Origin: JAJEFO01 sp965209045
GTDB lineage: Bacteria > Pseudomonadota > Alphaproteobacteria > Rhodobacterales > Rhodobacteraceae
DNA: 64,000 nt
NCBI GenBank assembly: GCA_965209045.1
Contig: CBDBPW010000002.1
Span: 806,001 to 870,000 of the forward strand
Direction: 5' to 3'
The position numbers were made by a program, and so were the translations under genes. Positions 6,464-15,520 of this stretch are shown here, piece by piece. Position 1 is the stretch's first letter. Each line of letters starts with the position of its first letter. The notes under the pieces are model-generated. The model made no database searches and was not told the DNA's origin. It worked only from the letters and a program-made list of their open reading frames with translations.

Positions 6464-8824
6464 CTATTCCGCTGCCATTCTGGCGCCGGAAGCCTGGATT
6501 GCAGCCCAGACCTTCGCGGGCGTCGCCGGCATGCTGACGTCATTGTTGCCGATGGCGTCCGTGATCGCGTTGATGACTGCAGGCGGCGAGCCGATGGCCC
6601 CCGCCTCTCCGCAACCCTTGATGCCGAGGGGATTCGTCGCGCATCGGGTGTTATGGTGCTCGACCACGAAGCTCGGCACGTCCTCCGCCCGCGGCATCGT
6701 GTAGTCCATGTAGGACCCCGATACCGGCTGTCCGCTTTCGTCGTACACCATCTCTTCCAGCAGGGCCTGCCCAACACCTTGGGCAATGCCGCCATGAACC
6801 TGGCCTTCGACAATCATTGGATTGATGATCACGCCGAAATCGTCCGAGGCCACGAACTTCACGACGTCGGTCTTCCCGGTGCCTGGATCGATCTCGACCT
6901 CGGCGATGAAGCAACCCATCGGGAAGGTGAAGTTCGCCGGATCGTAGAACGCCCCCTCCTTCAGGCCGGGCTCCATGTCTGCGGGCAGGTTGTGCGCGGT
7001 GTAGGCCGCAAGCCCCACCTCGTGCCAGCCTAGCGCCTTGTTCGTGCCCGGCACCTTGACCTGGCTGTCTTCGATCACGAGGTCGTCCGGACTGCACTCC
7101 AGCAGATGCGCCGCGATCTTCCGTACCTTCACCTCGACCTTGTCACAGGCCTTGACGATCGCCGAGATGCCGACAGGACCGGAACGCGACCCGTAGGTGC
7201 CCATGCCGAACTGCACCTTGTCCGTGTCGCCATGGACGATCTGGATGCTGTCGAGCGGCACGCCGAAACGCTCCGCCACGACCTGCGCAAAGGTCGTTTC
7301 ATGCCCCTGCCCGTGGCTGTGCGAACCGGTCAGCACCTCGATCGTTCCGACCGGGTTTACGCGCACTTCCGCCGATTCCCAAAGACCGACGCCGGCCCCG
7401 AGCGAGCCAACGGCCGCCGAAGGCGCGATTCCGCAAGCCTCTATGTAGCAGGCCATGCCGATCCCGCGAAGCTTGCCACGATCGGCGGCCTCTGCCTTGC
7501 GCGCCGAGAAGCCGGCCCAGTCGGCAGCCTCCATGGCCTGGTTCATGTTGCCTTCGAAATCTCCGGAATCGTAGTTCATTATGACCTGGGTCTGATAGGG
7601 GAAGTCCTTGACGAAGTTGGCGCGCCGCAGTTCCGCCGGATCCTTGCCCATCTCGCGCGCGGCCGTCTCCATCAGGCGCTCCACGACGAATGACGCCTCT
7701 GGCCGCCCGGCGCCGCGATAGGCGTCCACGGGCACGGTGTTCGTGTAGCATGCCAGGACTTCGCAATGGATCGCCGGAATGTCGTAGGTTCCCGAAAGCA
7801 GCGTCGCGTAGAGATACGTCGGCACGGCACTCGAAAAGAGCGACATGTAGGCTCCGAAGTTCGCCTTGGTCGAGACCTTGAAACCCACGATCCTGCCATC
7901 GGCATCGAAGCCAATCCGCGCCTTGGTGACGTGATCGCGTCCATGCGCGTCGGTCAGAAAGGACTCCGTCCTTTCCGCGGTCCACTTGACGGAGCGCCTG
8001 GTCTTCATCGACGCCCAGAGGCAGACGATTTCTTCCGGGTAGATGTAGATCTTCGACCCGAACCCCCCGCCCACGTCTGGCGCGATCACGCGAAGCTTGT
8101 GCTCGGGGGCAACCTGATAGAAGGCGCTCAGCACCAGCCGCGCCACGTGGGGGTTCTGGCTGGTTGAATGCAGAGTGTAGTGGTCTTCCGCGTCGTCAAA
8201 GGTCGCAACCGCAGACCGGGGCTCCATCGCGTTCGGAGCGAGACGGTTGTTGGTGATGTCCATTTCCGTGACGTGAGCCGCGCCCGCCAGGGCTTCCTCG
8301 GCCGCCTCGCGGTCGCCAAGCTCCCAGTCGTAGATCACGTTGCCGGGCGCGTTCTCGTGAATTTCCGGGGCGCCATCGGCGAGGGCGGCCGCGATGTTTG
8401 CCGCCACGGGAAGCTCATTGTAGCTCACCTCGACCGCCTCGGCTGCTGCCTGGGCCTCAGCCTTGCTTTCCGCGATGACGACGGCCACTGCATCGCCAAC
8501 ATACCGCACCTTCTCGGTTGCAAGCGCAGACCATGCGCCCATGTTCATCGGACTTCCGTCCTTGGACGAGATCGCCCAGCCGCAGATCAGGTTGCCGATG
8601 CCGTCGCCGGTCAGTTGCGCGCCGTCCAGAACGGCGATGACACCGCTCATCCCCTCGGCCGCAGACTTCTCGATTCCCTTGATCTCTGCATGTGCGTGCG
8701 GCGACCGGACGAACGTCGCGTAGGCCTGGTTTTCCATCCTGATGTCGTCGGTGTACTTGCCCTTGCCGGTAATGAAGCGCATGTCCTCCTTGCGCTTGAC
8801 CGATGCACCGATTCCTTCGCTCAT
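6464..8824 (-). CDS. coxL: Molybdopterin-binding subunit, form II CoxL / aldehyde-oxidase type
   Basis: This 786-residue large subunit has the xanthine-dehydrogenase-family fold. Visible motifs are GGGFGSK (252-258), the active-site loop AYRGAGR (368-374) and the catalytic-glutamate segment GCGEAGAIGSPP near the C-terminus. AYRGAGR marks form II (SLM-type) enzymes. Form I CO dehydrogenase has AYxCSFR with the copper-binding cysteine. The substrate is therefore uncertain: an aldehyde, a heterocycle or another small molecule is at least as likely as CO. It lies between coxS and coxM with gaps of 12 and 11 bases. No maturation genes (coxD, E, F or G) are in the window. Confidence 0.92.
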   Translation of the reverse strand: MSEGIGASVKRKEDMRFITGKGKYTDDIRMENQAYATFVRSPHAHAEIKGIEKSAAEGMSGVIAVLDGAQLTGDGIGNLICGWAISSKDGSPMNMGAWSALATEKVRYVGDAVAVVIAESKAEAQAAAEAVEVSYNELPVAANIAAALADGAPEIHENAPGNVIYDWELGDREAAEEALAGAAHVTEMDITNNRLAPNAMEPRSAVATFDDAEDHYTLHSTSQNPHVARLVLSAFYQVAPEHKLRVIAPDVGGGFGSKIYIYPEEIVCLWASMKTRRSVKWTAERTESFLTDAHGRDHVTKARIGFDADGRIVGFKVSTKANFGAYMSLFSSAVPTYLYATLLSGTYDIPAIHCEVLACYTNTVPVDAYRGAGRPEASFVVERLMETAAREMGKDPAELRRANFVKDFPYQTQVIMNYDSGDFEGNMNQAMEAADWAGFSARKAEAADRGKLRGIGMACYIEACGIAPSAAVGSLGAGVGLWESAEVRVNPVGTIEVLTGSHSHGQGHETTFAQVVAERFGVPLDSIQIVHGDTDKVQFGMGTYGSRSGPVGISAIVKACDKVEVKVRKIAAHLLECSPDDLVIEDSQVKVPGTNKALGWHEVGLAAYTAHNLPADMEPGLKEGAFYDPANFTFPMGCFIAEVEIDPGTGKTDVVKFVASDDFGVIINPMIVEGQVHGGIAQGVGQALLEEMVYDESGQPVSGSYMDYTMPRAEDVPSFVVEHHNTRCATNPLGIKGCGEAGAIGSPPAVINAITDAIGNNDVSMPATPAKVWAAIQASGARMAAE

Positions 8825-8836
8825 CTCTCGCCCTCC

Positions 8837-9307
8837 TCACATCTCGCTGGCTGCTTGCGCAATCGACTTCACGATGTTGTGGTAGCCGGTGCATCGGCAG
8901 ATGTTGCCTTCAAGCTCGTGACGGATCGCGGCCTCGTCGAGGGTCCTTCCCTCAGCCTTGTAGCGATTGACCATGTCGATCCCGCTCATGATCATGCCAG
9001 GCGTGCAGAAGCCGCACTGAAGACCGTGATTGTCGTTGAACGCCCTCTGCATAGGGTGCAGGCCGCCGTTTGCCACGCCCTCGATGGTCGTGACCTCCGC
9101 GCCTTCGGCCGCGGCGGCCAGCATTGTGCATGACTTCACCGCCTTGCCGTCCACGTGAACCACGCAGGTGCCGCACTGGCTTGTGTCGCATCCGACATGC
9201 GTGCCAGTCAGGCGCAGGTGTTCGCGAATGTAGTCGACAAGGAGAGTTCGGTCCTCGACATCGACGGATACAGCCTTGCCGTTCACCGTCATGGAGACTG
9301 TGCTCAT
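8837..9307 (-). CDS. coxS: 2Fe-2S subunit of CoxL-type molybdenum hydroxylase
   Basis: This 156-residue small subunit is the first gene of the operon. It has a plant-type ferredoxin cluster (C40, C45, C48, C60) and the second, helical [2Fe-2S] domain (C98, C101, C137, C139), the full set of eight cysteines expected for the family. It carries electrons from the molybdenum centre to the FAD subunit. A very strong ribosome binding site (AGGAGG, 6 bases before ATG at 9307) supports the start. The 171-bp gap to the divergent antiporter gene should contain the operon promoter. Confidence 0.93.
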   Translation of the reverse strand: MSTVSMTVNGKAVSVDVEDRTLLVDYIREHLRLTGTHVGCDTSQCGTCVVHVDGKAVKSCTMLAAAAEGAEVTTIEGVANGGLHPMQRAFNDNHGLQCGFCTPGMIMSGIDMVNRYKAEGRTLDEAAIRHELEGNICRCTGYHNIVKSIAQAASEM

Positions 9308-9478
9308 CTTGATCCTCCTAGGAATTCACTTCGGGTCGCCGGGCATGCATGAACGATAGCAAAGACTGGCATGCAGGGAAGCAAAAAAAACTCGTCCCTG
9401 ATGCGGAACCTGAGAGATTCTACCGACACCACAAGCTTTCGCCTTTTCAGCACGTCCGGAACCCTGCAATTTGATTGC

Positions 9479-11332
9479 ATGACCGACATCCTTCTGCTTG
9501 CATTCATTTTCCTGATCGCCGGTGTCGTTTCCGTCCCCATCGCCACGCGACTTGGAATAGGTTCGGTTCTCGGCTACCTCGCCGCGGGCGTCGCGATCAG
9601 CCCGGTTCTGGCGCTGCTGGATGTCGACGTGCATGCGATCCAGCAGGTAGCCGAACTTGGCGTCGTCATGATGCTGTTTCTCATCGGGCTCGAACTGGAA
9701 CCGAGATACCTGTGGCAGATGCGGCTCAAGTTGCTTGGGATGGGCGGTGGCCAGATTCTGCTGACGACAGCCGTAGTGGCGTTCCTGGCCAACATGACGG
9801 GACAGCCCTGGAACGTGTCGGTTGCAATCGGTCTCGTGCTGGCGCTCTCCTCGACGGCGATCACGCTGCAGACCCTGACCGAAAAGGGCATGTTGAAGAG
9901 CCCTGGCGGCGAGTCCGGATTCTTTGTCCTTCTGACCCAGGACGTGGCCGTCATCCCGATCCTTGCGGTTGTGCCCCTGCTGGCGATTCCCGAACTGGCA
10001 GGCTTTCCTGCAACATCAGGCACGGTGGGCCACGGCCCGGCCCTGAGCCTCGTCGCGGGAATGAACGGCTGGCAAACCGCCTTTGTGACGATGAGCGCGG
10101 TTGGCATCGTGATTCTCGGTGGAAACTACCTGACCCGTCCCGCGCTCAGATTCATCGCCGTCACGGGTCTCCGGGAGATGTTCGTTGCAACCGCCCTTGC
10201 CATCGTCGTTACCATCGCGCTCCTGATGGTGCTCGTCGGCCTTTCTCCGGCGCTTGGCGCATTCATCGCGGGTGTCGTGCTTGCCAACAGCGAGTACCGC
10301 CATGAACTCGGGAGCGACATCGACCCGTTCCGCGGACTCCTCCTCGGCCTCTTCTTCATCACGGTCGGGGCAGGCATCAACTTCGCGCTCCTTTGGGACA
10401 GCCTGGCGGTCACAATCGGCCTCACGCTTGGACTGATCGCAATCAAGGGCGCAATCCTCTTTCTGCTTGGCACGGCGTTCGGGCTCAGGGGGCCGGATCG
10501 CTGGCTTCTTGCAATGGCCCTCTCCCAGGCCGGCGAATTCGGATTCGTGCTGCTTTCCTTTTCGGTTGCCAATGCCGTTCTGCCGACCGCAATCGCCGAC
10601 CAGCTGCTTCTCGTGATTGCCATCTCGATGCTGCTGACGCCCTTGCTCTTCATTGTCCATGAGCGGGTGATCACGGACCACTTCATCAACGAAGAGTCGC
10701 ACGACGAGGACAAGATCGACGAGCCCGGCGAAGTCATCATCGCCGGGTATGGCCGGATCGGCACAATCGTCGACCGAATGCTCCTTGCGGCGGGGTACAA
10801 GACGACCGTCATCGACTACGATTCCAAGCAGATCGACATGTTGAGAAGACTCGGGGCGAGAGTGTATTTCGGGGATGCGACCCGCCCGGATCTCCTGAAG
10901 GCTGCGGGCATTGACCGGGCAAAGGTCCTGGTGATTTCGATCAACGACGTGGACAGCGTCACGCAGCTCGCAAGATACGCGGTTCAGAACTTTCCGGATC
11001 TTCACGTCATTGCCAGCGCACGAAACCGGCACCACGTGTACGACCTTTGGGCAGTCGGATGCCGGGACATAATCCGCGAAACATATGACAGTTCACTCAG
11101 GGTCGGACGGTCCGCCTACGAGGCGCTGGGCATACCCCGGGCAAAGTCCAGGAAGATGGTCGAGGCGTTCAACGACCTGGACCATCGCGCAATGCTGGAA
11201 GTCGCGGACTCATACGATCCGGCCCTCCCTTTGGAAAAGAACGACGCCTACGTGGCACGGGTCAAGGAAATGCGCGGCCCATGGCAACAGGAACTCAGCA
11301 GCCGGATACGCGAGATCCTGCGGGACGGCTAG
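9479..11332 (+). CDS. CPA2 monovalent cation:proton antiporter with TrkA-N domain (KefB/C-like)
   Basis: This protein has 617 residues from ATG 9479. The N-terminal two thirds form a Na+/H+ exchanger-type membrane domain of about 12-13 helices, beginning with a hydrophobic helix directly after the start. From about residue 413 a TrkA-N/RCK domain with the Rossmann motif IAGYGRIG follows, which should bind NAD(H) or a nucleotide and gate the channel. The protein probably exports K+ or exchanges Na+/K+ for H+ in pH, osmotic or electrophile stress, as KefB/KefC do. An in-frame ATG at 9371 would add 36 polar residues; the later start at the first membrane helix fits the family better. Neither start has a clear Shine-Dalgarno site. 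Confidence 0.85.
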   Translation: MTDILLLAFIFLIAGVVSVPIATRLGIGSVLGYLAAGVAISPVLALLDVDVHAIQQVAELGVVMMLFLIGLELEPRYLWQMRLKLLGMGGGQILLTTAVVAFLANMTGQPWNVSVAIGLVLALSSTAITLQTLTEKGMLKSPGGESGFFVLLTQDVAVIPILAVVPLLAIPELAGFPATSGTVGHGPALSLVAGMNGWQTAFVTMSAVGIVILGGNYLTRPALRFIAVTGLREMFVATALAIVVTIALLMVLVGLSPALGAFIAGVVLANSEYRHELGSDIDPFRGLLLGLFFITVGAGINFALLWDSLAVTIGLTLGLIAIKGAILFLLGTAFGLRGPDRWLLAMALSQAGEFGFVLLSFSVANAVLPTAIADQLLLVIAISMLLTPLLFIVHERVITDHFINEESHDEDKIDEPGEVIIAGYGRIGTIVDRMLLAAGYKTTVIDYDSKQIDMLRRLGARVYFGDATRPDLLKAAGIDRAKVLVISINDVDSVTQLARYAVQNFPDLHVIASARNRHHVYDLWAVGCRDIIRETYDSSLRVGRSAYEALGIPRAKSRKMVEAFNDLDHRAMLEVADSYDPALPLEKNDAYVARVKEMRGPWQQELSSRIREILRDG

Positions 11333-11733
11333 GCAGGCCGAGGCGGACGAACCCGGCGTCTCGGCAAGAGAATTGCTTGCATGCCCTTGTTCGCGCATCA
11401 ACGGGCGCGGACCCGGAGCCTCGCGGTCAGACAGTCGCCAGGCGGAACAAACCGTCCCGAACCGAACGAAACGGCCCAGAAAAACGACAGCAAGGCGCCC
11501 GGAGAACAACGGACGAACCATGTTACCGGAACTGCGGCAAGCCCGCCCATGAACCTCGACAAGCAATCATGTCTCGAGCCCGTGCGCCGCGGCGACAATG
11601 AACACAGGCCTTCCTCGGCCGCGGTGCATCTCAGCGCAGCGCCGCCCCTGCACCTCGCTGACTGCCGCGTTCGGCGAGGCGACTGCGTCCTCGCAACTCG
11701 CCGCAAACCTGGATTCCAGAACGCGATCACGTC
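11333..11733. other. Intergenic gap, nothing recognised
   Basis: About 400 bases lie between two convergent genes (antiporter and accA). Reading frames here have no family resemblance and no ribosome binding sites. No clear terminator hairpin with a T tract was found. Confidence 0.4.
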
Positions 11734-12693
11734 CTATGCGGCTTGGCTGCCCTGTCCCATCGACAGGAACTTTGAACGTCGCTCCTCGATCAACTTCTTG
11801 CGAGACATCCCAGAAAGCTGCCCGAGGAACTTCTCGATGCACTTCCCGACGGACTTCATCGTAGCCGCCTTGTTCCGATGCGCGCCGCCAACGGGCTCGC
11901 GGACAATCTGGTCGATCACGCCGAGACCGTGCAGGTCCTGAGCCGTCAATCTGAGGGCTTCGGCCGCTTCCCGCATCTTTTCGGCATCCTTCCAGAGAAT
12001 TGACGCGCAACCTTCGGGAGAAATCACTGAATAGACCGAATGCTCCAGCATCGCGACGCGATTCGCGGTCGCAATTGCCACCGCCCCGCCGGAGCCGCCT
12101 TCGCCAATCACCATGCTCACGAGAGGGACCCCGATCTTCAGGCACTTTTCCGTTGCCCGCGCGATTGCCTCGGACTGGCCTCTCTCCTCTGCGCCCTTGC
12201 CGGGATAGGCCCCCGGCGTGTCGATCAGGGTCACCACGGGCACGTTGAACCGATCCGCGAGATCCATGAGCCTTACCGCTTTCCTGTAGCCCTCGGGACG
12301 CGCCATGCCGAAGTTGCGCTCTATGCGGGCCTGCGTGTTCTTTCCTTTCTCGTGACCGATCACCATCACCGGGCGGTCATTCAGTCGAGCCAGCCCGCCA
12401 ACCACGGCCTGGTCATCGGCAAAGCTCCGGTCGCCCGCCAGCGGCGTGTATTCGGTGAACAGGGCCTCGATGTAGTCAGTGCAATGAGGCCGGTCGGGAT
12501 GGCGCGCGACCTGGCACTTTCTCCATGGGGAAAGGTTCTTGTAGAGATCGGCCAGAAGCGACTTTGCCTTAGAATCCAGCTGGTCGGCTTCCTTCTTTGT
12601 GTCCATCCCGGAGTTCGAGCGCGCCATGGCGCGCAACTCTTCCGCCTTGCCTTCGATTTCCGCGAGAGGCTTTTCAAACTCGAGATAGTTCAT
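11734..12693 (-). CDS. accA: Acetyl-CoA carboxylase carboxyltransferase subunit alpha
   Basis: This 319-residue protein starts at ATG 12693; the open frame runs 17 codons further but the conserved N-terminus MNYLEFEKP begins here. With AccD it transfers the carboxyl group from carboxybiotin to acetyl-CoA, the first step of fatty-acid synthesis in the cytoplasm. Crotonase-fold motifs are IDTPGAYPG (157-165), the oxyanion-hole stretch GEGGSGG (197-203) and the ISPEGCASILW segment. Length is normal. It is a monocistronic unit here, with plsC (phospholipid synthesis) on the same strand 144 bases upstream. Confidence 0.95.
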   Translation of the reverse strand: MNYLEFEKPLAEIEGKAEELRAMARSNSGMDTKKEADQLDSKAKSLLADLYKNLSPWRKCQVARHPDRPHCTDYIEALFTEYTPLAGDRSFADDQAVVGGLARLNDRPVMVIGHEKGKNTQARIERNFGMARPEGYRKAVRLMDLADRFNVPVVTLIDTPGAYPGKGAEERGQSEAIARATEKCLKIGVPLVSMVIGEGGSGGAVAIATANRVAMLEHSVYSVISPEGCASILWKDAEKMREAAEALRLTAQDLHGLGVIDQIVREPVGGAHRNKAATMKSVGKCIEKFLGQLSGMSRKKLIEERRSKFLSMGQGSQAA

Positions 12694-12837
12694 TCCTGCC
12701 CTTTCACCTCCCGCAATATAGGGTCCGCAGGCCGTTCGCCGCAAGCATCGACGGCCGGGTCAGAGCGGCGTTCCGCTCACCCAGCCAGTGACATGCCCCG
12801 CCCGCGAATGTCGTGTTGGGGCGACCCGAATGCAACC

Positions 12838-13560
12838 TCAGCTTGCTTCTCGGGCTTCGTCGAGGAGCGCGTCCGAGCGAGCCTCGACGCGTTCTTCCAG
12901 CGTTTCCATGAACTCCGTTACGGACAGCCCCGGCGGAATTGGATCAAGAAACTCGACCACTGCCGTGCCCGGTTTGCGAAGGACCTTTCGCTTCGGCCAG
13001 AAGAACCCGACATTGGTGGCCACGGGGACACAGGGCTTGCCAAGCTGTTCGTAAAGAACGCCCGTGCCGACCTTGTAAGGCTTCCTGGCACCAGGAGCGA
13101 CGCGAGTGCCCTGAGGGTATATGATCAATTGGCCCATGTCCGAGCCCTTCTTGCTGACTCGGAGCTTCATGTTGCGAATTGCGTCTCCGCGCCGACCGCG
13201 AGCTACCGGGATGCAGCCGATTCGGAGTGCGTACTGCCCGAGGACTGGAGCGAACATCAACTCGCGCTTCATGATGAACCTTGGTCGGTGAACGGCATGG
13301 AAGATCACGATGATGTCGAAGAACGACTGGTGTTTTGCGGCAATCAAGGCGTCACCGTCTGGCGGAGCGCCCCTGATCTCGACCTTGAGGCCAACCATCT
13401 TGTGCGCCGTCCGGACAACAAGGGCGCACCAGGCATTGCAGGCGCGATATGCCCAGGCCCGGCTGATGACCGCAAAGGGAAGGAAGAGGATCGCGTATCC
13501 GAACATTGCGGCATACATGAAGACACCGAATGCAAGCGATCTCACCCATTGCAACATCAT
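12838..13560 (-). CDS. plsC: 1-acyl-sn-glycerol-3-phosphate acyltransferase
   Basis: This 240-residue membrane-associated acyltransferase converts lysophosphatidate to phosphatidate. The N-terminal hydrophobic segment (about 8-32) anchors it to the inner membrane. The catalytic motif HQSFFD (77-82, the HxxxxD box) and the glycerophosphate-binding motif YPQGTR (148-153) are intact. Two adjacent ATG codons occur at 13560 and 13557; the first is taken. The open frame extends upstream to 13722 but that part is unlike the family. In related Rhodobacterales this gene sits beside ftsEX and the zinc-ribbon gene. ftsEX are missing from the gap here. Confidence 0.92.
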   Translation of the reverse strand: MMLQWVRSLAFGVFMYAAMFGYAILFLPFAVISRAWAYRACNAWCALVVRTAHKMVGLKVEIRGAPPDGDALIAAKHQSFFDIIVIFHAVHRPRFIMKRELMFAPVLGQYALRIGCIPVARGRRGDAIRNMKLRVSKKGSDMGQLIIYPQGTRVAPGARKPYKVGTGVLYEQLGKPCVPVATNVGFFWPKRKVLRKPGTAVVEFLDPIPPGLSVTEFMETLEERVEARSDALLDEAREAS

Positions 13561-14730
13561 GCCGGCACCGCCATCCCCGTTTGGCGGACCGGTCCCTCGC
13601 GTTCCGGTCCACCATTCCGGAACCGATGCGGTCCGCCGCCGTTTGGTGCATGATGACGTCGCCTGAACCGGGCTGCAACGACGCTTGTCATGATCCGCGC
13701 ACGATGCCCTGTTCTCATGCAACCCGCTTCAGTCGATTGTCCGTCAACAACCTCTCCGGCCAAAACAGGGCGAGGATTTCCAAGTGATCCAGGCAGGTTG
13801 AAATATGCTCGCTGCACCCGGAGGTTCAGCGCCCGGAGTTTTCCGCGTTCGAGAGTGTTGGTCGCCGCTTGGCTTTCGCGGCTTTGCATGTTCGTGCATG
13901 TAGACGCTGGATGGGCCGGCGCCACGTGCGCAAGAGGCGACTGCACTGCGGCGCACGCTTTCCGGGTTGCAGCGGTCTGCTGGACGACAGGACTGTTGCC
14001 TCAAGCGTGGAAGAGCACGTCTTGCGCCGGATTCAGACGCACGCGGAACCCAGCGCCGGCCTCGATCGCGGATTGAGGCATGCTCGACGGCCGCGGCCGG
14101 AACTCTGCGCATGTCGAATCGCCCGGCATCGGGTCCGGCGCGCCTTCCTGGCTGTCGGCATGCGGAATTTGGGCTGCTTTCGGGCAGGGTCCCCTGACAA
14201 GGGGCGCATCATTTGCGGACCGCCGGCCCGAATGGATCCGGCGCTGCCATCTTTGTCCCTACGATGACCAAGTCGCGGTGGGGCGTCCTTGTCGCCCGGT
14301 CAAGATCCAGTCGGCACGCGTTGGACCGGGACGGGTCATGACCCGACTTGCCTCTATCCGCACGCCACATGAGATGCACGTGGAGAACGGGTCGGGCCCG
14401 CCACTGATCGCATGGCACCGCTTTCAGCGACCCGTACACGAAAACAGGGTGTGAGAATCGCCACGTCCGGGTTGAACAAGAGTGCGAACGCACCAACAAT
14501 CCGTTGCGGCTCATGCCGTTGCAGACGACACAGACGGATCGACCCGGACGCGTCAAATCTGCAAGTGCAGGATGCAGTGCAGGGCGGAACACCGGCGTGG
14601 CGGCGGTTGTGCGCACCTGCAGGCAAGGCTACAATCCCGGCAGACTCCCGATCTGGAGGAGTAGACCCGTTGGAGAATCTGGCCATGCGAATCCGGCACT
14701 GGTGCCATTCCTCGATCCAGAACCTTCTTT
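13561..14730. other. 1.2-kb gene-poor gap where ftsE/ftsX might be expected
   Basis: No frame on either strand shows a recognisable family, signal peptide or membrane segment. In particular no Walker A or ABC signature of FtsE and no FtsX-like membrane pattern was found, although these genes often lie between plsC and the zinc-ribbon gene in related bacteria. The stretch reads as noncoding or thoroughly decayed. Confidence 0.4.
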
Positions 14731-14887
14731 CATGCGGCTGACGCGGCCAAGCGGCTGTTCCGAATGCATTTTCGACGGCGCCTTGATCCCGGCGCGTGGA
14801 CAGGAAGCGGAGTGTTCGGACTGCGAGGATGCCAGGCGTGAAACGGCCGAGCTGCGCAGCGCGCCGGGAACGGGAATGACGCCGTGA
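14731..14887 (+). pseudogene. N-terminal zinc-ribbon part of a split membrane protein
   Basis: A 51-codon frame starts MRLT and contains two CxxC knuckles (CSEC at 9-12 and CSDC at 28-31) around an ALIPARGQ segment. This is the pattern of the MJ0042-type zinc ribbon that opens a family of Rhodobacterales membrane proteins. The usual conserved tryptophan after the second CxxC is missing, and the frame ends in TGA at 14885-14887. The continuation is in another frame, starting at GTG 14884 with a GTGA overlap. Either the ancestral gene was split by a frameshift or the two parts are now made as coupled separate peptides. Confidence 0.55.
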
Positions 14888-15405
14888 CCCTGCCGCAGGA
14901 TCCGGCTGACGGCACCGCAAGGGATGGCACTCCAACGGATGATTCGTGCCCTGGGTCCGATGACGTTTCTCATGCAATCCCGGAAGCTGACAGGCACGAC
15001 CGGGATGCGATGCAAGCACTCACCATCGACCGTGCCGCACTCAAAGTCCTGAAGGAAGAAGCCGAACGCGAACTCTCGCTGCGGCGTGCACAGGCATCGA
15101 AGCCCGACGGAAGTCATTCCGTCAAGGTTCCGCCTGCATCCAGCAACGCAACGCACGCCAGTCACCCGCAAGCCTCGGGTCAGCCAAACTCTGAGCAAGG
15201 ACGCGGTGGCTGGATTCGGGCCGTACTGCCCCTGCTGCTCATGGTGGCGGCCCTTGTCGGGCTCCTGGTCACGACTTACCTGCGTGCGTCAGCGATTTCG
15301 CATGCCTATCCCAATACCGAAGGTCCGCTCCAGTCATACCTGGAAGCCGCAGACGTGTTCCTGGAGTGGTTGAACGGAGTGCTTGGCAGGCAGTCCGGAG
15401 ACTGA
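14884..15405 (+). CDS. Single-pass membrane protein, C-terminal part of zinc-ribbon family
   Basis: This 173-residue frame begins with GTG overlapping the stop of the zinc-ribbon frame. Residues 1-105 are polar and low-complexity, with a charged helix (LKVLKEEAERELSLRRAQ, 54-71). A single transmembrane segment follows at about 112-132, then a short C-terminal helix ending LEWLNGVLG. The same layout (zinc ribbon, KxLxEEAERE-type helix, membrane span, FLxWLxGxx tail) is typical of one protein of about 220-300 residues near lysA and plsC in Rhodobacterales. The function of the family is unknown. Confidence 0.6.
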   Translation: MTLPQDPADGTARDGTPTDDSCPGSDDVSHAIPEADRHDRDAMQALTIDRAALKVLKEEAERELSLRRAQASKPDGSHSVKVPPASSNATHASHPQASGQPNSEQGRGGWIRAVLPLLLMVAALVGLLVTTYLRASAISHAYPNTEGPLQSYLEAADVFLEWLNGVLGRQSGD

Positions 15406-15520
15406 AGCATGCATCGTCTACGTTGACCGGGACCGGGACGGGTTCAGCCTCAACTGCACACGCAAGCCCAAGCGGACCTCGCTGCACATGCATCGAAGGG
15501 CCGCGCGGTCGCGGACAGGT

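Noticed and set aside
6464..8824. Annotation as carbon monoxide dehydrogenase
   Set aside because: The active-site loop lacks the CSFR cysteine of form I enzymes, so CO oxidation is not supported.
12040..13653. 537-codon plus-strand frame
   Set aside because: Antisense to accA and plsC, both unmistakable by motif.
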